From Hevea brasiliensis (Eukaryota > Streptophyta > Magnoliopsida > Malpighiales > Euphorbiaceae), in NCBI RefSeq assembly GCF_030052815.1, contig NC_079505.1, forward strand, positions 76,593,054-76,657,053: a stretch of 64,000 nt of DNA, in the 5' to 3' direction. Below the pieces are notes generated by a model. It ran no database searches, was not told where the DNA came from, and was given only the letters and a program-made list of their open reading frames with translations. The position numbers and the translations under genes are program-made. Below are positions 22,789-35,868 of this stretch, piece by piece; position 1 is the first letter of the stretch; the number at the start of each line of letters is the position of its first letter.

Positions 22789-25700
22789 TTCCTGAATGAA
22801 AAATATCATGTTTTGGCGTGGACGGTAGGACTCTTACCATATGACAATATGGGGTGCATGAATTGGGAGTGTGATGTAAATACCCAAATAGATGACATAC
22901 AAACATACAGGAAAGTGTTCCTGGCCTTGCGTCTTTTGTTGTTGTTGCCTAGACTAGTGCTGTGTAAAACATCCGTTCTTGAAATTTCAAAATGGTTGGT
23001 TTTTGTTTAGTCAGTGGATTCAACTTTGTTAAGTATCAATGAACTTTAATTTAGTGGTTTTGGAGATATTTCTAAGGCTGTGATGTTTTAAATGTTTGAC
23101 TATCTATGGAAATGAAGAAAAAATAAGTTTGCTGAGCAGTGATTCCTGGCTAGCACTGAAAATTGTAGCTTGAGGAGTCTACTCACCGTTTGGATAGGAA
23201 AGGTCTCCACTCCAAACTGGTCTAAGCATATTCTGATAATCCTAATAGGCTATTTTTTCCTTCATTATTATTCATTAGATAATATTGTTGAATATGGAGT
23301 GGACAGGGATGTTGGGCTCAGCATTGTCTATTTTATTATCTACTAGTGAGTGGAAACTTAGAAGTTTCAGCACATTCTTCTTGCTTTCAATTCTTCTTTT
23401 GTGAGAGCTTAGCAGGAAATAAGTTTTATCTCATTTTTATGACCTTTCGGTTTTCTAGATTTTATATCTAGAAAAACATTGCCTGTTAGTTTTTTAAATG
23501 GATGGTGATATTATTTATTTACGGACAACAATTTCATTTTCTGGATTTAGGATTGTTAATTACATTTTTCATGTTTCCCTTTTTATTATTAATTCAAACT
23601 GCAGTTATTTCCTTTTCTGTTTGTCCACCTTCAATCCCAGCTTTTAAAGCTATGCACCTTTTCTTTATAGGTTTCCATGTGGATGATTCAGAAGTCACCT
23701 TGAATGTTTGTTTGGGTGAATTTTCCCTATCTACACCCGGTCTATTATAGACTCAAGATACATAATATATGGTGAGATTTATTTATTAAAAATATAGATT
23801 TTATATATTCATATTTTGAATTAATAGTAAATCAAATTTAAGTAAGGATTTCCCTATTTGGATAAGTAATTTTATAATGGACTTCCTATGAAAGTTTTCA
23901 ACCTGTGGCAGCACTACTGGTTCATAGTTGAAACCCAAAGTAATGGGCTTTTGCATAGCTTTGCTATAATGACTAGTGATAAGAAAGATTAAAACCTAAT
24001 TTCTTATACTTATTAAAGAAAGGATAAATTCAAAAGAAAAATATCCAAAGAGAAATTTATCATATCAAGAACCTTTCCCCTAGAATTGGGACTTATCTTA
24101 GTGCATGAACTTCTCAATTACAACTTTGTAATCTTCTTATCTCTAATCACAAGGCGTCAACATAATCAAAGCCAACACAACAATCAATGAATGTGAGTCA
24201 ATCAATAGAAATTATTAGATTGGCTCAATTCATTATTTACTGTGCATCACACCCAAAATCATACAGCTATGGGTGATTTAGGTGCCAAGTACCAATCAGT
24301 TCCCTCATCCACAGAATGACTGATTGTTGAAAATTCAAGCTATTAAGGTATCACTTTTGTTTGGTCCAATAATAATTGTAAAAACCTACATGTCATTATC
24401 AATTTCCTATCACCATTTTAATCAATCAAATTCTATCTGGACTCTTCCAAGGTCCTTTAATTGATAGACAAATAATTTTATCTTACTTGAGATGCTGCAA
24501 CACCACTAAAGAAATGGATTTAAAAAAAAAAATAATTGTTAGGGTAAGACAAATGGGGTGGGAGTTGGATTTCTCTTTCTTCAAGACATTCTTTATCTTT
24601 CCATTTTCAACTGAGCTTACCCTTTTGAGCTACCTGTTTAATTTTTTTTTAATCTTGGTTGCTTCATCCTTGAAGAAACTTCTATTAAAAAAAATTTAGA
24701 GATTTAGTTTCCATCTTTTGAGAAAGCTTTGTTTTTCTTGAATCTTCATCTGTCTTTTATTTGCCAGATTATTTTAAGGTTGAATTGTTATGGATTTGTT
24801 TTTGAAGGCCACCTATTGCTTTTTATTTTTTTATTTTTTTAATTTTTTTATTTAATGGAAATTTTTCGAATTGATAATAATGAATAAATTATATAAAATA
24901 GATAAGTCTCTCTTTCCCTGTGTAGAAAGATGAATAAGTTTAAAATAATTTGGCGGAGAAATTCGAATTTAGCATCTCCTTACTCCATATAAATTTAAAA
25001 TATACAAAAAAATAATTTAAACTACCTTAATTAACACTTATTATTTAATTTGCAGTATCAATATTCTCAAAATTATTATTATTATGACTTTTAAAATAAA
25101 TAATTTTATTAATAAAATTTAGGAAAATTTTAAAATATTAAGTTCAAACTAAACCTAAGTCAACAGGCCTCAGAACCTAAAATGTTAAGTAAAAAAAATT
25201 TGGGGCAACATCATACAAAAGTATATAATAACAAAGAGAATTCGAAGGCTCAGACTAAAAAGTGAAACTAGCGTGAAAAGTAGTGAAGAAAAATTGGTCC
25301 ACCCATTATTGAGCTCATAAGTAAGCCCACTAGCACCAACCCTTTAAACTTGATTGTCTTCTTGTTTTTGTTGTACAGAAAGCCCACTTAAGAGAATTTA
25401 AATTCTCTTTAAATTATGAGATGTGCAGGAGATGAGGATAACTTCCCATTCTTACACCTTGAAGAAGTTTTTGGCAAAAAGAAAAAAAAGGATGGCTTTA
25501 ATTTTTTTTCAGGTTTTTAACCAATGGAATATACGGGAAACAAGAGTGTTATGTGGTGCTCGCTTAAGCTGTATACTTTGATTGCAATAAGAAGATATTG
25601 TTCTTCTTCGAGTGGTTCCAATTGGTGCAAATTGGTAAAATCAAAGCGTCAGTATCTTTTTGTTGATTTCTTTATCAATATTTTATGTGAAAATTTTTTG

Positions 25701-25867
25701 CAATCCAAGTACATCTAGACTGTGAAATATATATTTAATTTGTGAGTAACACATGATTAACTATGGACTAGATATAAGGATGGTTATGAGTTTATAGGCA
25801 TGTTCTAATATGGTTAGGACTATATTGATTTTTTTGAACAAGTAGTTATCCTAGTCATAGAATGAAT
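22789..25867. other. PHL 3' UTR and AT-rich intergenic spacer
   Basis: The first few hundred bases after the PHL stop are probably 3' UTR; AATGAA-like words near 23037 are possible poly-A signals. The rest is AT-rich, with no coding family recognised in any frame. Confidence 0.6.
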
Positions 25868-25872
25868 TGTTA

Positions 25873-28209
25873 TGTAACACTCACATTTCTCGATGTCGGA
25901 GTTTCTGTCATTGATGGAATATTTTGACGAATTCGAAGATTTCACAGATAAGGAAGGGGTGGTAAGAAGTGCATATGTTTGTATGTGTGATGTTTTCAAA
26001 ATGTATTTAAAAATGAAAATGTTTTAAAGGTTTTAATCCTAAAAAATTTTGTAGTTTTTCTTTGGACAAAAGGACTTCAACAGCTGAAGCATGGACTTTC
26101 AACAGCTGAAGTCCCTTTTCACTATTCACTTTCATTTTGGGCAACCGGAGTTATGACTTTCGGCAACCAAAAGTTTATCGACAGTAAGGGTATAAATGGC
26201 CAACGACCCATTTTTCTATTCAAAAAATATTGAACACTCTTTTCTCTCTCTCTCTCTAAGCTATTGTGACATACAAGTTTTAATTTGGGGAGATTTTCCT
26301 TGCCATTTCATTCTTGGAAGCTCGATTCTTCTAAAGGAAAGCTTGGTGAAAGTGGATTGGAGCTTATATCGCAAATTCACTTCCTTCTCCAATTCAAGAG
26401 AAAGAGGTAAATACCCTTTTCCTTTTGATCTTTTAGAGGAATCTAAGCATTTTTAGGTGCGTTAAACAGTTGGTTTTTCAAATGCATATATGCTTAGAGC
26501 ATGAAAAGGTTGAAATGGGGTTACATGTCGAGCTTTTGGGGTTTTTTTTTGTTACATGTGATGTGTGAAGTTAATAAAACTTTGAATTTTGGCTTTTAGT
26601 GTTTGCATGTGAGTTAAACTTGATTTCAAGTTCCTTAGGCCTTAAATGGGAAGTTTTTTTTGTTAGATTCAAGAATTTCTTAATGATATGATGAGTTTTG
26701 ATTGAATCTTAAATTCAAGTTCAAATTGCTGTTGCATGTGAGCTTGAGTATGAATTCAAGTTCTTTTAGGCTTTGGGAATGTGTATATGTGCTCGAATTG
26801 TGTTTTGGAGCCTTATGGTATGTTTTGGGAGGGAATTTCTGCTAGTTTTTAACTTCAAAATTCAAGAAATTCCTAGGTTCAATTGCCCAAGACCACTGTT
26901 TCGACAGTTAAAGCATATAGTTTCTCAGGAAAATTTGAAGAAATTATAGGTTCAGCAATTGAAGTCTAATCCTTCGATAGTTGTAGTGGCTACTGCTTGA
27001 ATTAGACACCTGATGTCTAAAGGTTCGGCGGTCGGAGTTTAAGACTTTGACAATCGAATTAGTTCTGTCAGCCTTATTTCTCCTTTGATTCCAAGGTTCT
27101 AAAATATAATTTTATGGTTCCTAAAGGCCTAGAATAAGATGTTTGTTATGTGTATAGAGTTCTAGAGTTTCAAATAACTCATTAGGTTCTTATGGTTATA
27201 GGATCAGACTTGAGGAATTCAGGAAGCTAAGAATCCGAGGTTAACTACCATTCATGTTAGGTGGTTAATAGGTTACAAGAGGTAAGTAACTCTAACCCTA
27301 ATAAATGTAAATTCTTTAAATATGATTCATGATTATCCACATGTATCATTTCATTGTTTACTAGGGTAGAGCATGAATATGTTGCATTTTTGCATAACTG
27401 TTATTGGTGCATGATAGACTATGGATGACCCACTGACTCCCCCCATGATTATGACTATGTTATGTTATGTTTTGTATGTTATGGATCCATAAAATCCAAG
27501 AAAAGATCTTTATGATGCCCCTGGTACATGACACAGGTCATGTTTTAAGCGAAAATCCTGAGGAGCTTCTATATGAGCAGGGTACATTGGATTTGGGGAG
27601 TCACTGGTGATAAGTCTATCTTATATGAAATATTTATGACGTAAAAACTCATATGGATGATGCATTGCATATGTATGAAATGAATATTATAATTAAATAT
27701 TATTAGCTAATTTACTCACTGAGCTTGTGTAAGCTCACCCCTTTCACCTAACCTCAAGTGCAAGAGCGTAGGAATAGAAGAGTCTTTGGAGCTTGAGCAG
27801 CAAGAATAGCTGTAGAGTGTTTTTGTGTATGTTGTATGATTAGTAGACAAGTAATACGTAAAGGAATAATTATTGTGTTGGTATTCAAGTTTTGATAAAT
27901 ATTTTATTTTATATATGAGTGATGTAATTATGTATATCAGAAATCTAAGATAACTCCTCATGTAAATGTGTATGCATGATCTAATTACACTTTAGTGATT
28001 TTATGTATGTAAAGATTCAAATTTTGAGCCCATTTTATGTTAAGTTATGAATGAGAAAACTAAAGTGTAATGGATTTGAGTATGCTTAGATTGTAAAATG
28101 CAGGGATACATTTATGTTTAACAGGTCTTTAGGTTTGCTATGGGTTCTGACAACCTTAAGCTGACCCGATCCTTAGCGCTGGTAATGACTCCAAGGCTGG
28201 GTTATTACA
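25873..28209 (+). repeat. Solo LTR (2,337 bp) with 5-bp target duplication TGTTA
   Basis: Starts TGTAACACTC and ends GGGTTATTACA. It is flanked by identical TGTTA at 25868-25872 and 28210-28214, the hallmark of LTR-retrotransposon integration. No primer site, gag or pol is present, so the internal region was probably lost by LTR-LTR recombination. It contains repeated short words such as caacagctgaag (26080-26112) and a late block with gacccgatcc. The family is not assignable by eye, but the TGTAACA...TTACA ends fit Ty3/gypsy LTRs of dicots. Confidence 0.85.
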
Positions 28210-28314
28210 TGTTACATTTGCTTGTTGTTGAATCTAAATTAAGGTCTAATTAGACTCTTATGATAAAAGAAACTTACAATCATAAATTAATTATCCAAGC
28301 TCTGAATAACCATC

Positions 28315-28315
<1 letters not shown>

Positions 28316-28395
<80 letters not shown>
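28316..28395. repeat. (ATT)n microsatellite
   Basis: About 26 uninterrupted trinucleotide units between the solo LTR and the MULE. Confidence 0.95.
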
Positions 28396-28595
28396 GACAT
28401 TACATTTTTGTTAATAATAAAATTTTATTTTCATATATTCTAGTATTATCTGAAAATAAATTTATTCCAAATGTTAACTTAAATTTGACTTAAACAATTT
28501 ATGGTTGAACCCTAATCAATGAAAGGAAAAAGCTTAAAAAGGGCAATGGAACTTTTTATAGAAAAAAATTATTAAATTTGAAATGAATAAAAAAA

Positions 28596-28754
28596 GGCCT
28601 AATGGCTCTGTAAATCCAAACCTTTGCGACTTTTGACGTTTTAATCCAAATCTTTTAATTTTGGATCAATTGACCGAATTTTGAATTTTTGATTAAATTT
28701 TATCCAATTTTGAAATTGAGATTGGGGGGAGCGTGTCCCCTACTTATGTGGCAT
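28596..28754 (+). repeat. Left terminal inverted repeat of the MULE
   Basis: 159 bp, matching the reverse complement of 35869-36027 with scattered mismatches. Shared blocks include ttggatcaattg and aaattttatccaattt. The outer end is GGCCTAATGG. Confidence 0.88.
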
Positions 28755-28974
28755 GACACCTTGTATATTTTATTATTTATAGATGGGTAATGTTGTAAAA
28801 TCACAATTAAACAAATCCCTAAATTAAAACTTCTCTCTACCAAATGAGAGTTGTTGAACACCATTGTCAACCTTCTTTTGCCAACATTACTATCTTTTCT
28901 CTAATTGTGTATTTAATGCGAAAGGATTGGACGACAGCTACTACTGCTCGAGTGTGTTAGCCTATGCATAATGA

Positions 28975-29480
28975 GGTTGATGTATTGCTCACCTCTTTCA
29001 CTCGCAAGAACTCAGGAAGAAGGTTCTTCTGTTATCCTCTAAGGAAGTTAATTGTGTATTATTTTGTAGTGACGGTGATTTTGTTAGGAAAATATTAATG
29101 GGTGGTTTAACAGGCCAATAATTGTGATTCTTCCTTGGTACGATGATGAAGTTGTACTTGGTTCTAGAGAATGGTGTGTCTTTGATGTTATCTTTGATGA
29201 AACATAGAGGTTGCAAGCTGTAATTTCAAGTAAGAAGCAAAATGAAGTTGAGTTGGAAAGAAACTTGAAGGCTGCTAAGGCAAATTTGGTGAAGAAAAAA
29301 GATAAAGTGAGGAGGCTGAAGGAAGACCATTTACTGCTGCATTCAATATTATAGAAAATGCACAATGAAAAATGGAGAATGAGGCTACTATATGTTGTTT
29401 CAATGCTTGTGATTTTTTTATTATTATCAATGTCATAAAGGAGAAAGTTAGCAACAAGTTATATTTTGCTTAACCTAGTG
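28975..29480 (+). pseudogene. GRF zinc finger / coiled coil / membrane-anchor protein relic inside the MULE
   Basis: Read across frame breaks on the plus strand, the segment gives TSFTRKNSGRRFFCYPL, which resembles the core of GRF-type zinc fingers (T..N.GRRFF.CP). Next come PWYDDEVVLGSREW and a charged heptad-like stretch (NEVELERNLKAAKANLVKKK), and last a hydrophobic segment (LLYVVSMLVIFLLLSM) like a C-terminal membrane anchor. That order, GRF finger, coiled coil, tail anchor, is seen in small plant GRF proteins. Stops and frameshifts mean it is not expressed as one protein. It runs opposite to the transposase, so it is either a captured host gene fragment or a second MULE gene. Recognition is by motif only. 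Confidence 0.45.
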
Positions 29481-30513
29481 TGTAATGAAAACTATGTTTA
29501 TGGGTAATGGAAAATGCTATTTTGTAATGAAGACTATGTTTATTGTTAATGAAAATTTCTATTTATATATATGCAGTGTGTTTGTGACAAGTTTACCATT
29601 AGAAGAGTAAATCATATCATACAAAGATATATATTGCCCAAATGATGAAAATGTATTCTTATGTAACTTGGCAAATTGTGCTAATCCGTAACTTGCCCAT
29701 TACGTGATCATAAGTGACGTGTCCACTATTCATGTTCATTAATTTACAAAAAACTAGTATAAATAATATATGGTTAATGGAACATTAAAGATTGCATGAA
29801 ATATGTGATATATTCATAAAACCAAAAGCTATTTTATTGCACTTTCATAACCAAGTCAACCAAAGGAAAACCAAATGCTATTTAATTACAATCCATACAC
29901 CTTTCCTAAAGGTGTTTCATAATCAAAATAACCAAAAGTTGTGTAATTACATAAACAAAGTGCTAGTTGAAGATTCTTATATAAAATAATACCAAAATAT
30001 ATCCCAAAACTAGTCACAATATTAGTCATAATAAGCCTTCCTCTAAGTTAGCATCATTTGCACTTTTGTTTCCTTTTGCTAGTATGTTTTATAGTAGTCT
30101 TTGATCTTGTACGAGGAGCAGTATATTGTGCTAATTTTTGAAATCCATGTTGAGATTCATTTTGCTGGGATGAAGGCTCTAATGGTGCTTGAGATCCAAT
30201 AGGCTAGGATGAAGACTCTTGTGATGGTTGGCTATGAGTTTGTATTCTTCTAGCTGCCTTTGCAATTGCTGATGGTCTACATACAACCTCAACTGCCCTT
30301 TCTCCTGGCATCTATGAACATTACATAGTATAAATATAATCTCATGCAATATTACAAATTAGATTACAAGTATGTCATGCACGAAAAGTTTTGCATCTTT
30401 ACCCTTGCATACATAAATCCTAGATTCTCTGAAATCATGACATAATATCCGCTTCTTGCCTAACATTAGAAAATTAACATGAAGTATTTGTTAGTTAATA
30501 AACTAAATCGTAA

Positions 30514-30597
30514 AAAATTTAAGTAAGAAAAATTAATTAGTACCATTTTCCTCTCAAAATTTAAGTAAGAAAAATTAATTAGTACCATTTTCCTCTC
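30514..30597. repeat. Perfect 42-bp tandem duplication
   Basis: 30514-30555 and 30556-30597 are identical (each begins aaaatttaagtaagaaaaat). It lies in or next to an intron/linker of the MULE transposase C-terminal region. Confidence 0.92.
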
Positions 30598-32361
30598 TTT
30601 TGCTTTGTTTCTCTTTGACACTTCACATTCTTGATTATTTTGCATAGTTGGAATTATTGGCAAATTCTCACCATATGGCATAGTGTTTTCAGTTGGCACC
30701 CTCCCACCAAAGGCACACTTCCAGTTAGCACACTCCCACAAGGTGGTAGGTTTCCAGTTGGCACATTCCCACCAAATGGCACACTTCCAATTGATGGCTT
30801 TATTATAATTGGGTTTTTCCTCGGTCTACCCCTCTTATTCTGTCAATTACATAAGCATATGTTAATATAATAACATCATAAAATGTTATACAATAGCATA
30901 AAAAAAAAGTAAAATTCATATTACCTTTGGTGGCCTTTCAGTTGTTGGTTTGTCTAGGTTTAGACAACCTCTTCTGTTGTGTCCAGTTTGCATGCAATAT
31001 TGGCAAGTCATTTCTAATCTAACTCTACTCAATTTAGCTTGAGAGGACCCTTCTTTTTTAGTATGGTCTTTCTTTCTATTCTTTTTAGGTCTACTAGGCA
31101 TCCTCTTGTATCCAGGTGGTAGAATGGGTGTGTCTTGAACTTGGGGCCACATGTTAGAACCATTTAATGCTTCAATAGAATGATTGTAAACTTCTTTGCT
31201 AAAATAAGGATCTACATATCTTTCTACCTCATGCAATAAATACAAGCAAGTGCATGTGAATAAAGGACACCAGACAAATCTCATGCTCTACATGTGCAAG
31301 ATTTACCATCCAACAAAACCATAAATCCATCTTCACCTACTGACACCTAAAATCTGTTGGCTACTATAGGTTTAACAATGCAGTATTTTGTCCTCAATTT
31401 AGCATCCTCTATCTTTTTCCATATCCTAGGACAAATTGTATCTTCGCATTTAGTCATTGAAACATGTTTTGTAAAATACATTTCCATAAGACTTGTCCTT
31501 ATATCCTCTAACATGGAAACACAAAGCATGGTCCTAGACTTACAAATATAAGAATTGAAAGTCTCAACTAAATTACTTGTAATAACATTACACTTTGGCC
31601 AGGTGTTAATAAATGCTTTGCAAAATACCTTGGGGTCTTGCTTCAAAAAATCTTCAAATGCAAATGATGATATCTAGTTTAACTTCTCCATGTGCTTATT
31701 GAATGCTTGAACATGTGGAGCATTGATAGCCTTCCAAAAGACTGATTTGAATTCTTACCCCCTATGAATATTCTTCCAGTTAGCATAGATATGCCTAGCA
31801 CAATTCTTGCACTCTGTATTAGGTACCAGCTCTCTAATTGCCTTTGCTAGTCCCTACATTTAATATTTGATAAAATGCTAGTAATTAAATTTTTAAGATA
31901 ATATGAAAATGAGTAAAGCAAAAAAGAGCTACTTTCTGTTGATCACTGACTAGTGTCAAACCAAGTCCATCAACTAAATTTAAATCCTCAAATAACCTTT
32001 CTAAAAACCACCTCCACCTATTCTCATTTTCAACTTCAACAATACACCAAGCTATTAGAAACATTTGATTGTTTCCATCTCTTGCCACTGCACTTAGTAA
32101 TGCACAACCAATAATTGTTTTTAGAAAACAACCATCCAAGCATACACAAGGCCTGTAACCCTCTAAGTAATCTTTCCTCAAACAACTGAATCCTACATAA
32201 AACCTTTTGAAACTAGCTTTCCATTTGGCCCAGATGCATCAGTAAGCAACTCAAACTTCCTTTCTTTGTCAACTTTTTCTAACTCAACTTTGTAAGATTC
32301 CAACTTTGCATAATGTTCCTTAAAACAGCCTCTTAGTATGTTCCTTGCTTTGGATCTTGTT

Positions 32362-33810
32362 GTCCCTTATAGCAACCCAAGAGGGGGGAGGGGGTGAATT
32401 GGGTATTGATTAAAAAAATTTGAAGGGTAGGTGGAGATTTTTAAGTGAAATGCACAAAAAAAGGAAGGAAATAAAGAACACAAGAGACTTTATAAAGGTT
32501 CGACTATCCTAAGCCTACGTCCTCCCCTCAAAGCCCTTCTTAAGAGTTAACTCCACTAAAATTCTTCTTTGGACGAAGAATAAACCCCTTACAATTATCA
32601 CAAGAGCAAACCCTTGCTCTTTTACAAATCCCTTTATACTCAAGAGCAATTTAAAACTCTATTACACTCAAGTAACAATAAATGTTCACAACAACCTTGA
32701 ACTAACTCTCAGAACAAAGAAATTATAGCTCAAAATATCAAGATCTCAATAATCAATTATGTTAGCTCAAATTCTAAAGAGAGAGAAGAAGAAAATCTTT
32801 TAAACACAATAAATTCTCAAAGAACTAGTTTTTGTTCCTTTCTTTTTGTCATAAATAGTCTCTATTTATAGTTTTGGCAAGAAAATGATTGTTGGGAGTG
32901 TATTAAATACAAATATAGCCGTTCAACTATCCAAAACCCCATTTTATTGAGTTGCAGAAACCCAAGTTTGGCTGCTGAAAATTGAAGCACTAAAAACATC
33001 ATTTAAAAAGTGAACTTCGGCTGTCAAAGTTCTCACTTTCAGTTGCTGAAGTTTCCGCTTTTGACTGCCGAAATGCTCTCTGGATAAAAAGGGCATTTAG
33101 GCTTTAAAAACTTAAAAAACATTATTTTAAAGAGTGAACTTCGGCTGCCAAAGTTTCCACTTTGGGCTGCCAAAGTGCTATCTGGACAAAAAGGCTCAAA
33201 AGAGTATTTAAGCTTTAAAAACTCATAACTTTTTAACTCGAACTCGCATTTTCAATATGTTTAAACCGTTGGAAAGCTAATTTGATAAGCTTTTCAATGA
33301 AAATACTTTCAAAGATAAATTTGCATTTCTCAAAAGTGAAAATTTCATTTTAATCTCCCTTGGTCAAGAAAAAGTTAAAAACTAATAACTTTTTTATTCG
33401 AACTCGGATTTTCGATCCGTTTAAACCGTTGGAAAGCTAATTTGATAAATTTTTCAATGAAAACTTTCAAAGATAAATTTTCATTTCTCAAAAGTAAAAA
33501 TTTCAATTTACTCCCTTTGATCAAGAAAAAGTTGAAAATAAAGACACTAAGAAATTTAGAGAAACCTAGACTTGAGCCAACATAACTAACCATTTGAGAT
33601 TCACAAGATTTAAAAAAAAAAAAAATTTACATTGTAGTGTGTTCTTGATCTTTGCTTCAATTTCTTACTCTCTTTTAATCTTGATTTGAAGCAATTTCTC
33701 AATTTTTAACTTGGGACCTACAATCTTAATACAAATACTTTCAAGGTGATTAGTAGCACACTAATTATTTATTATCATCAAAATATAGATTAAGACCTCT
33801 AGGTATAATA
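32362..33810. mobile_element. Unclassified 1.45-kb insertion in the MULE transposase
   Basis: Transposase homology ends at one side of this block and resumes at the other. On the minus strand ...YYRVRT precedes it and RSKARNILRG follows, and closing the gap restores one frame. The edges carry a 3-bp direct repeat GTT (32359-32361, 33811-33813). The head reads gtcccttatagcaacccaag followed by a G-rich run. No coding capacity is seen. It contains repeated gaacttcggctg(c/t)caaag words (33012-33178) and a 160-bp tandem duplication. It could be a non-autonomous transposon; no inverted ends match, so class is open. Confidence 0.6.
33217..33534. repeat. About 160-bp diverged tandem duplication
   Basis: 33217-33376 and 33377-33534 share aaccgttggaaagctaattt, ctttcaaagataaatttt and tcaagaaaaagtt with scattered changes. 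It is internal to the nested insertion. Confidence 0.85.
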
Positions 33811-35868
33811 GTTCTTACTCTATAATAGACCTATTTGGATACCCTTAAAGAGTACATTTTTTGCAAATCACTTGCCATTTCATCAACTCTATAATCTCGG
33901 TTCCTTTTAAATTTATGCAACAACTCCTTTGCAATCCAATTTAATGTTGCCTACCTATTAGATAAGCTCCTATAACACTTATGTACCCCATTATATCTCT
34001 TAACTTGATAGGTCCTTTAACCTGTCCTTTTAGCAGCATATATTGTCCATGGGCACCTTCCTTCACATCTAGCCTCCATCCTTAACTCACAAGTTCTCTT
34101 CCACCCTATATTAAACCCATTACATACTCTATACTTTTGCACACAGTCCCTTAATTATGTCCATTCTCAAAAAGCATTCCTATTACAAACTCAAGTGAAG
34201 TGTGATCATAACTTGGATTGTACGCAACTTGCCTCTTCTTTTTCTTCTTATTGGAGTCACCTAAATCATTCTCATCACTTGTATAAGGAGTTTCAAACCC
34301 CTCATCATCAAATTCTTGATACTCACTGACATTATTAGTTTCAACACATATATCATTAGTAAGATTCACATTTCTAGTACTAACAGGATGTGAACTGCCT
34401 AACGCATCAATTGACTCAGCATTTATTCCATCACAGGCTGGTGTTTCCTTAAATTCCTTCCTCTTTTTCAAAGCTATTAGAAATTCCTCATCCTCTATCT
34501 CATATTCATCAACTAAACTCTCATCAATTGAGTTTTTTTCTTCGCTGTTAACTATTAGTTGAAAGTCCTCATCATCTGTGTCATCACTACTTTAATTGAA
34601 CATAAAAGCATCATTTAGTGGCATTTCTAATTGTATTTGGCAATTAGGCTCAACATTTACTCCACTCCCATGATTGACAACTTTCCTACTACCAGAACCA
34701 TAGTGCGGGCCATAAAATTCATTTTCATTTCTCTCCAGGTAGCTTGTAACAGTATTTGAACTCTCCCCTTTGTCATTTGTGAACTCAATGGAAATTTTAA
34801 GAAAATCAAATTCATTTCCTTCCCCCCACATCTTTCTAACTTCAGTATCATTGCAAACAAGTCTTTAAAAGTCCCATGACTCCCTAGGTTTAAAATATCC
34901 TATCTTACAAACCTCACCATACTTATCATCCTCGCACTTATTAACAATATCCCTATAACCTATCTCATGGCAATTACTCCAACCACCTAAAACTACAATC
35001 CCACCAACAGAAGTATAAAGTAGACCTTCAGTAAATTTCCCACCTATATGCACCTCAACAGGACATCTGTAATCATAGTAAAAATATATAAAAAATAATA
35101 ATAATCACCGTTACTCATCACAAACCAATTAGTACATATATCAATTTTAATTATGCCTATAACAAGTAAAAACACTAACAATAAATAGTAACAATAACTT
35201 TTGCACGCAAACAATGAACATGTAATGTATGTTTGCATTCATATCAATATCAATAACAAACAAAATTCATTAAATATTATCACCAACTATCATACTCAAT
35301 ATAAAAATTCAATTATATCAGATGTACTTGTGCTAGGGTAACAGATGAAATATCTCTTTTTCTTTTTGTTCAAAAGTTCTCTCCAATCACTAAGATTTTT
35401 CATCATTGTGCAGCACAAAAGTCAGGACCACTTTCCTTTCCCTCTATATCACTATCATGTGGACCACCTCGCATGACACGTCGAGATAATACTAATGATA
35501 CAAACTCCAGATTCCACCTTTTGCTTAGTTGGGTCCATCATGTCTGTTAGCTTTCGATGTAGATTCCTTCACACTTACTCTTATTGTCCCTTACCCATCT
35601 CTCCCTCTTTTGATTTCTCTCTTTCTCTCTCATTCGTTAAAGGAAAAAGGTTGGGGATTTAGAGATTTCACATTTCCTTTCTGCACACACGATTTGGGGA
35701 TTAGTAAATAAACTTTCTTATTTGTTTTATTTGCGTTAACTCAAGTTAGGTTTATCAACTCTAGTTTAGTTAAGCTAATTAACTCACCCATTCTAACCAT
35801 GTTTATTGTCAACTAATTCTATGTGTCAACTAATTTCAACCATTTATAATAAAAAAAAGCCACATTAG

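Larger units (their letters stand above)
30054..35060 (-). pseudogene. MuDR-type MULE transposase, degenerate and interrupted
   Basis: Minus-strand homology runs from about 35060 down to TGA at 30054-30056. In order: an N-terminal block (HIGGKFTEGLLYTSVGG), an acidic linker, a DNA-binding domain (ARCEGRCPWTIYAAKRTG, then NWIAKELLHKFKRNRDYR), and after the nested insertion KARNILRGCFKEHYAKLE. The DDE core follows with CLDGCFLK and VSDQQK, then CARHIYANWK, a SWIM-like region, PYFSKEVYNHSIEALNGSNMW, KRMPSRPKKNRKK and the CCHC knuckle CQYCMQTGHNRRGC. A 79-nt intron (31854-31932) fits between SDQQK and GLAKAI. Several in-frame stops (for example after ANWKNIHRG and SCTCRA) and the 1.45-kb insertion kill it. 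The family is clear; the start and exon ends are approximate. Confidence 0.82.

Noticed and set aside
22813..23010. Separate small gene after PHL
   Set aside because: It begins 25 nt after the PHL stop and has no motif; it fits 3' UTR.
32490..32510. tRNA T-loop-like ggttcgact
   Set aside because: No matching acceptor stem or anticodon arm around it.
33012..33178. CRISPR-like repeats of gaacttcggctg
   Set aside because: Few, irregularly spaced and diverged copies in a plant nuclear transposon; no array structure.
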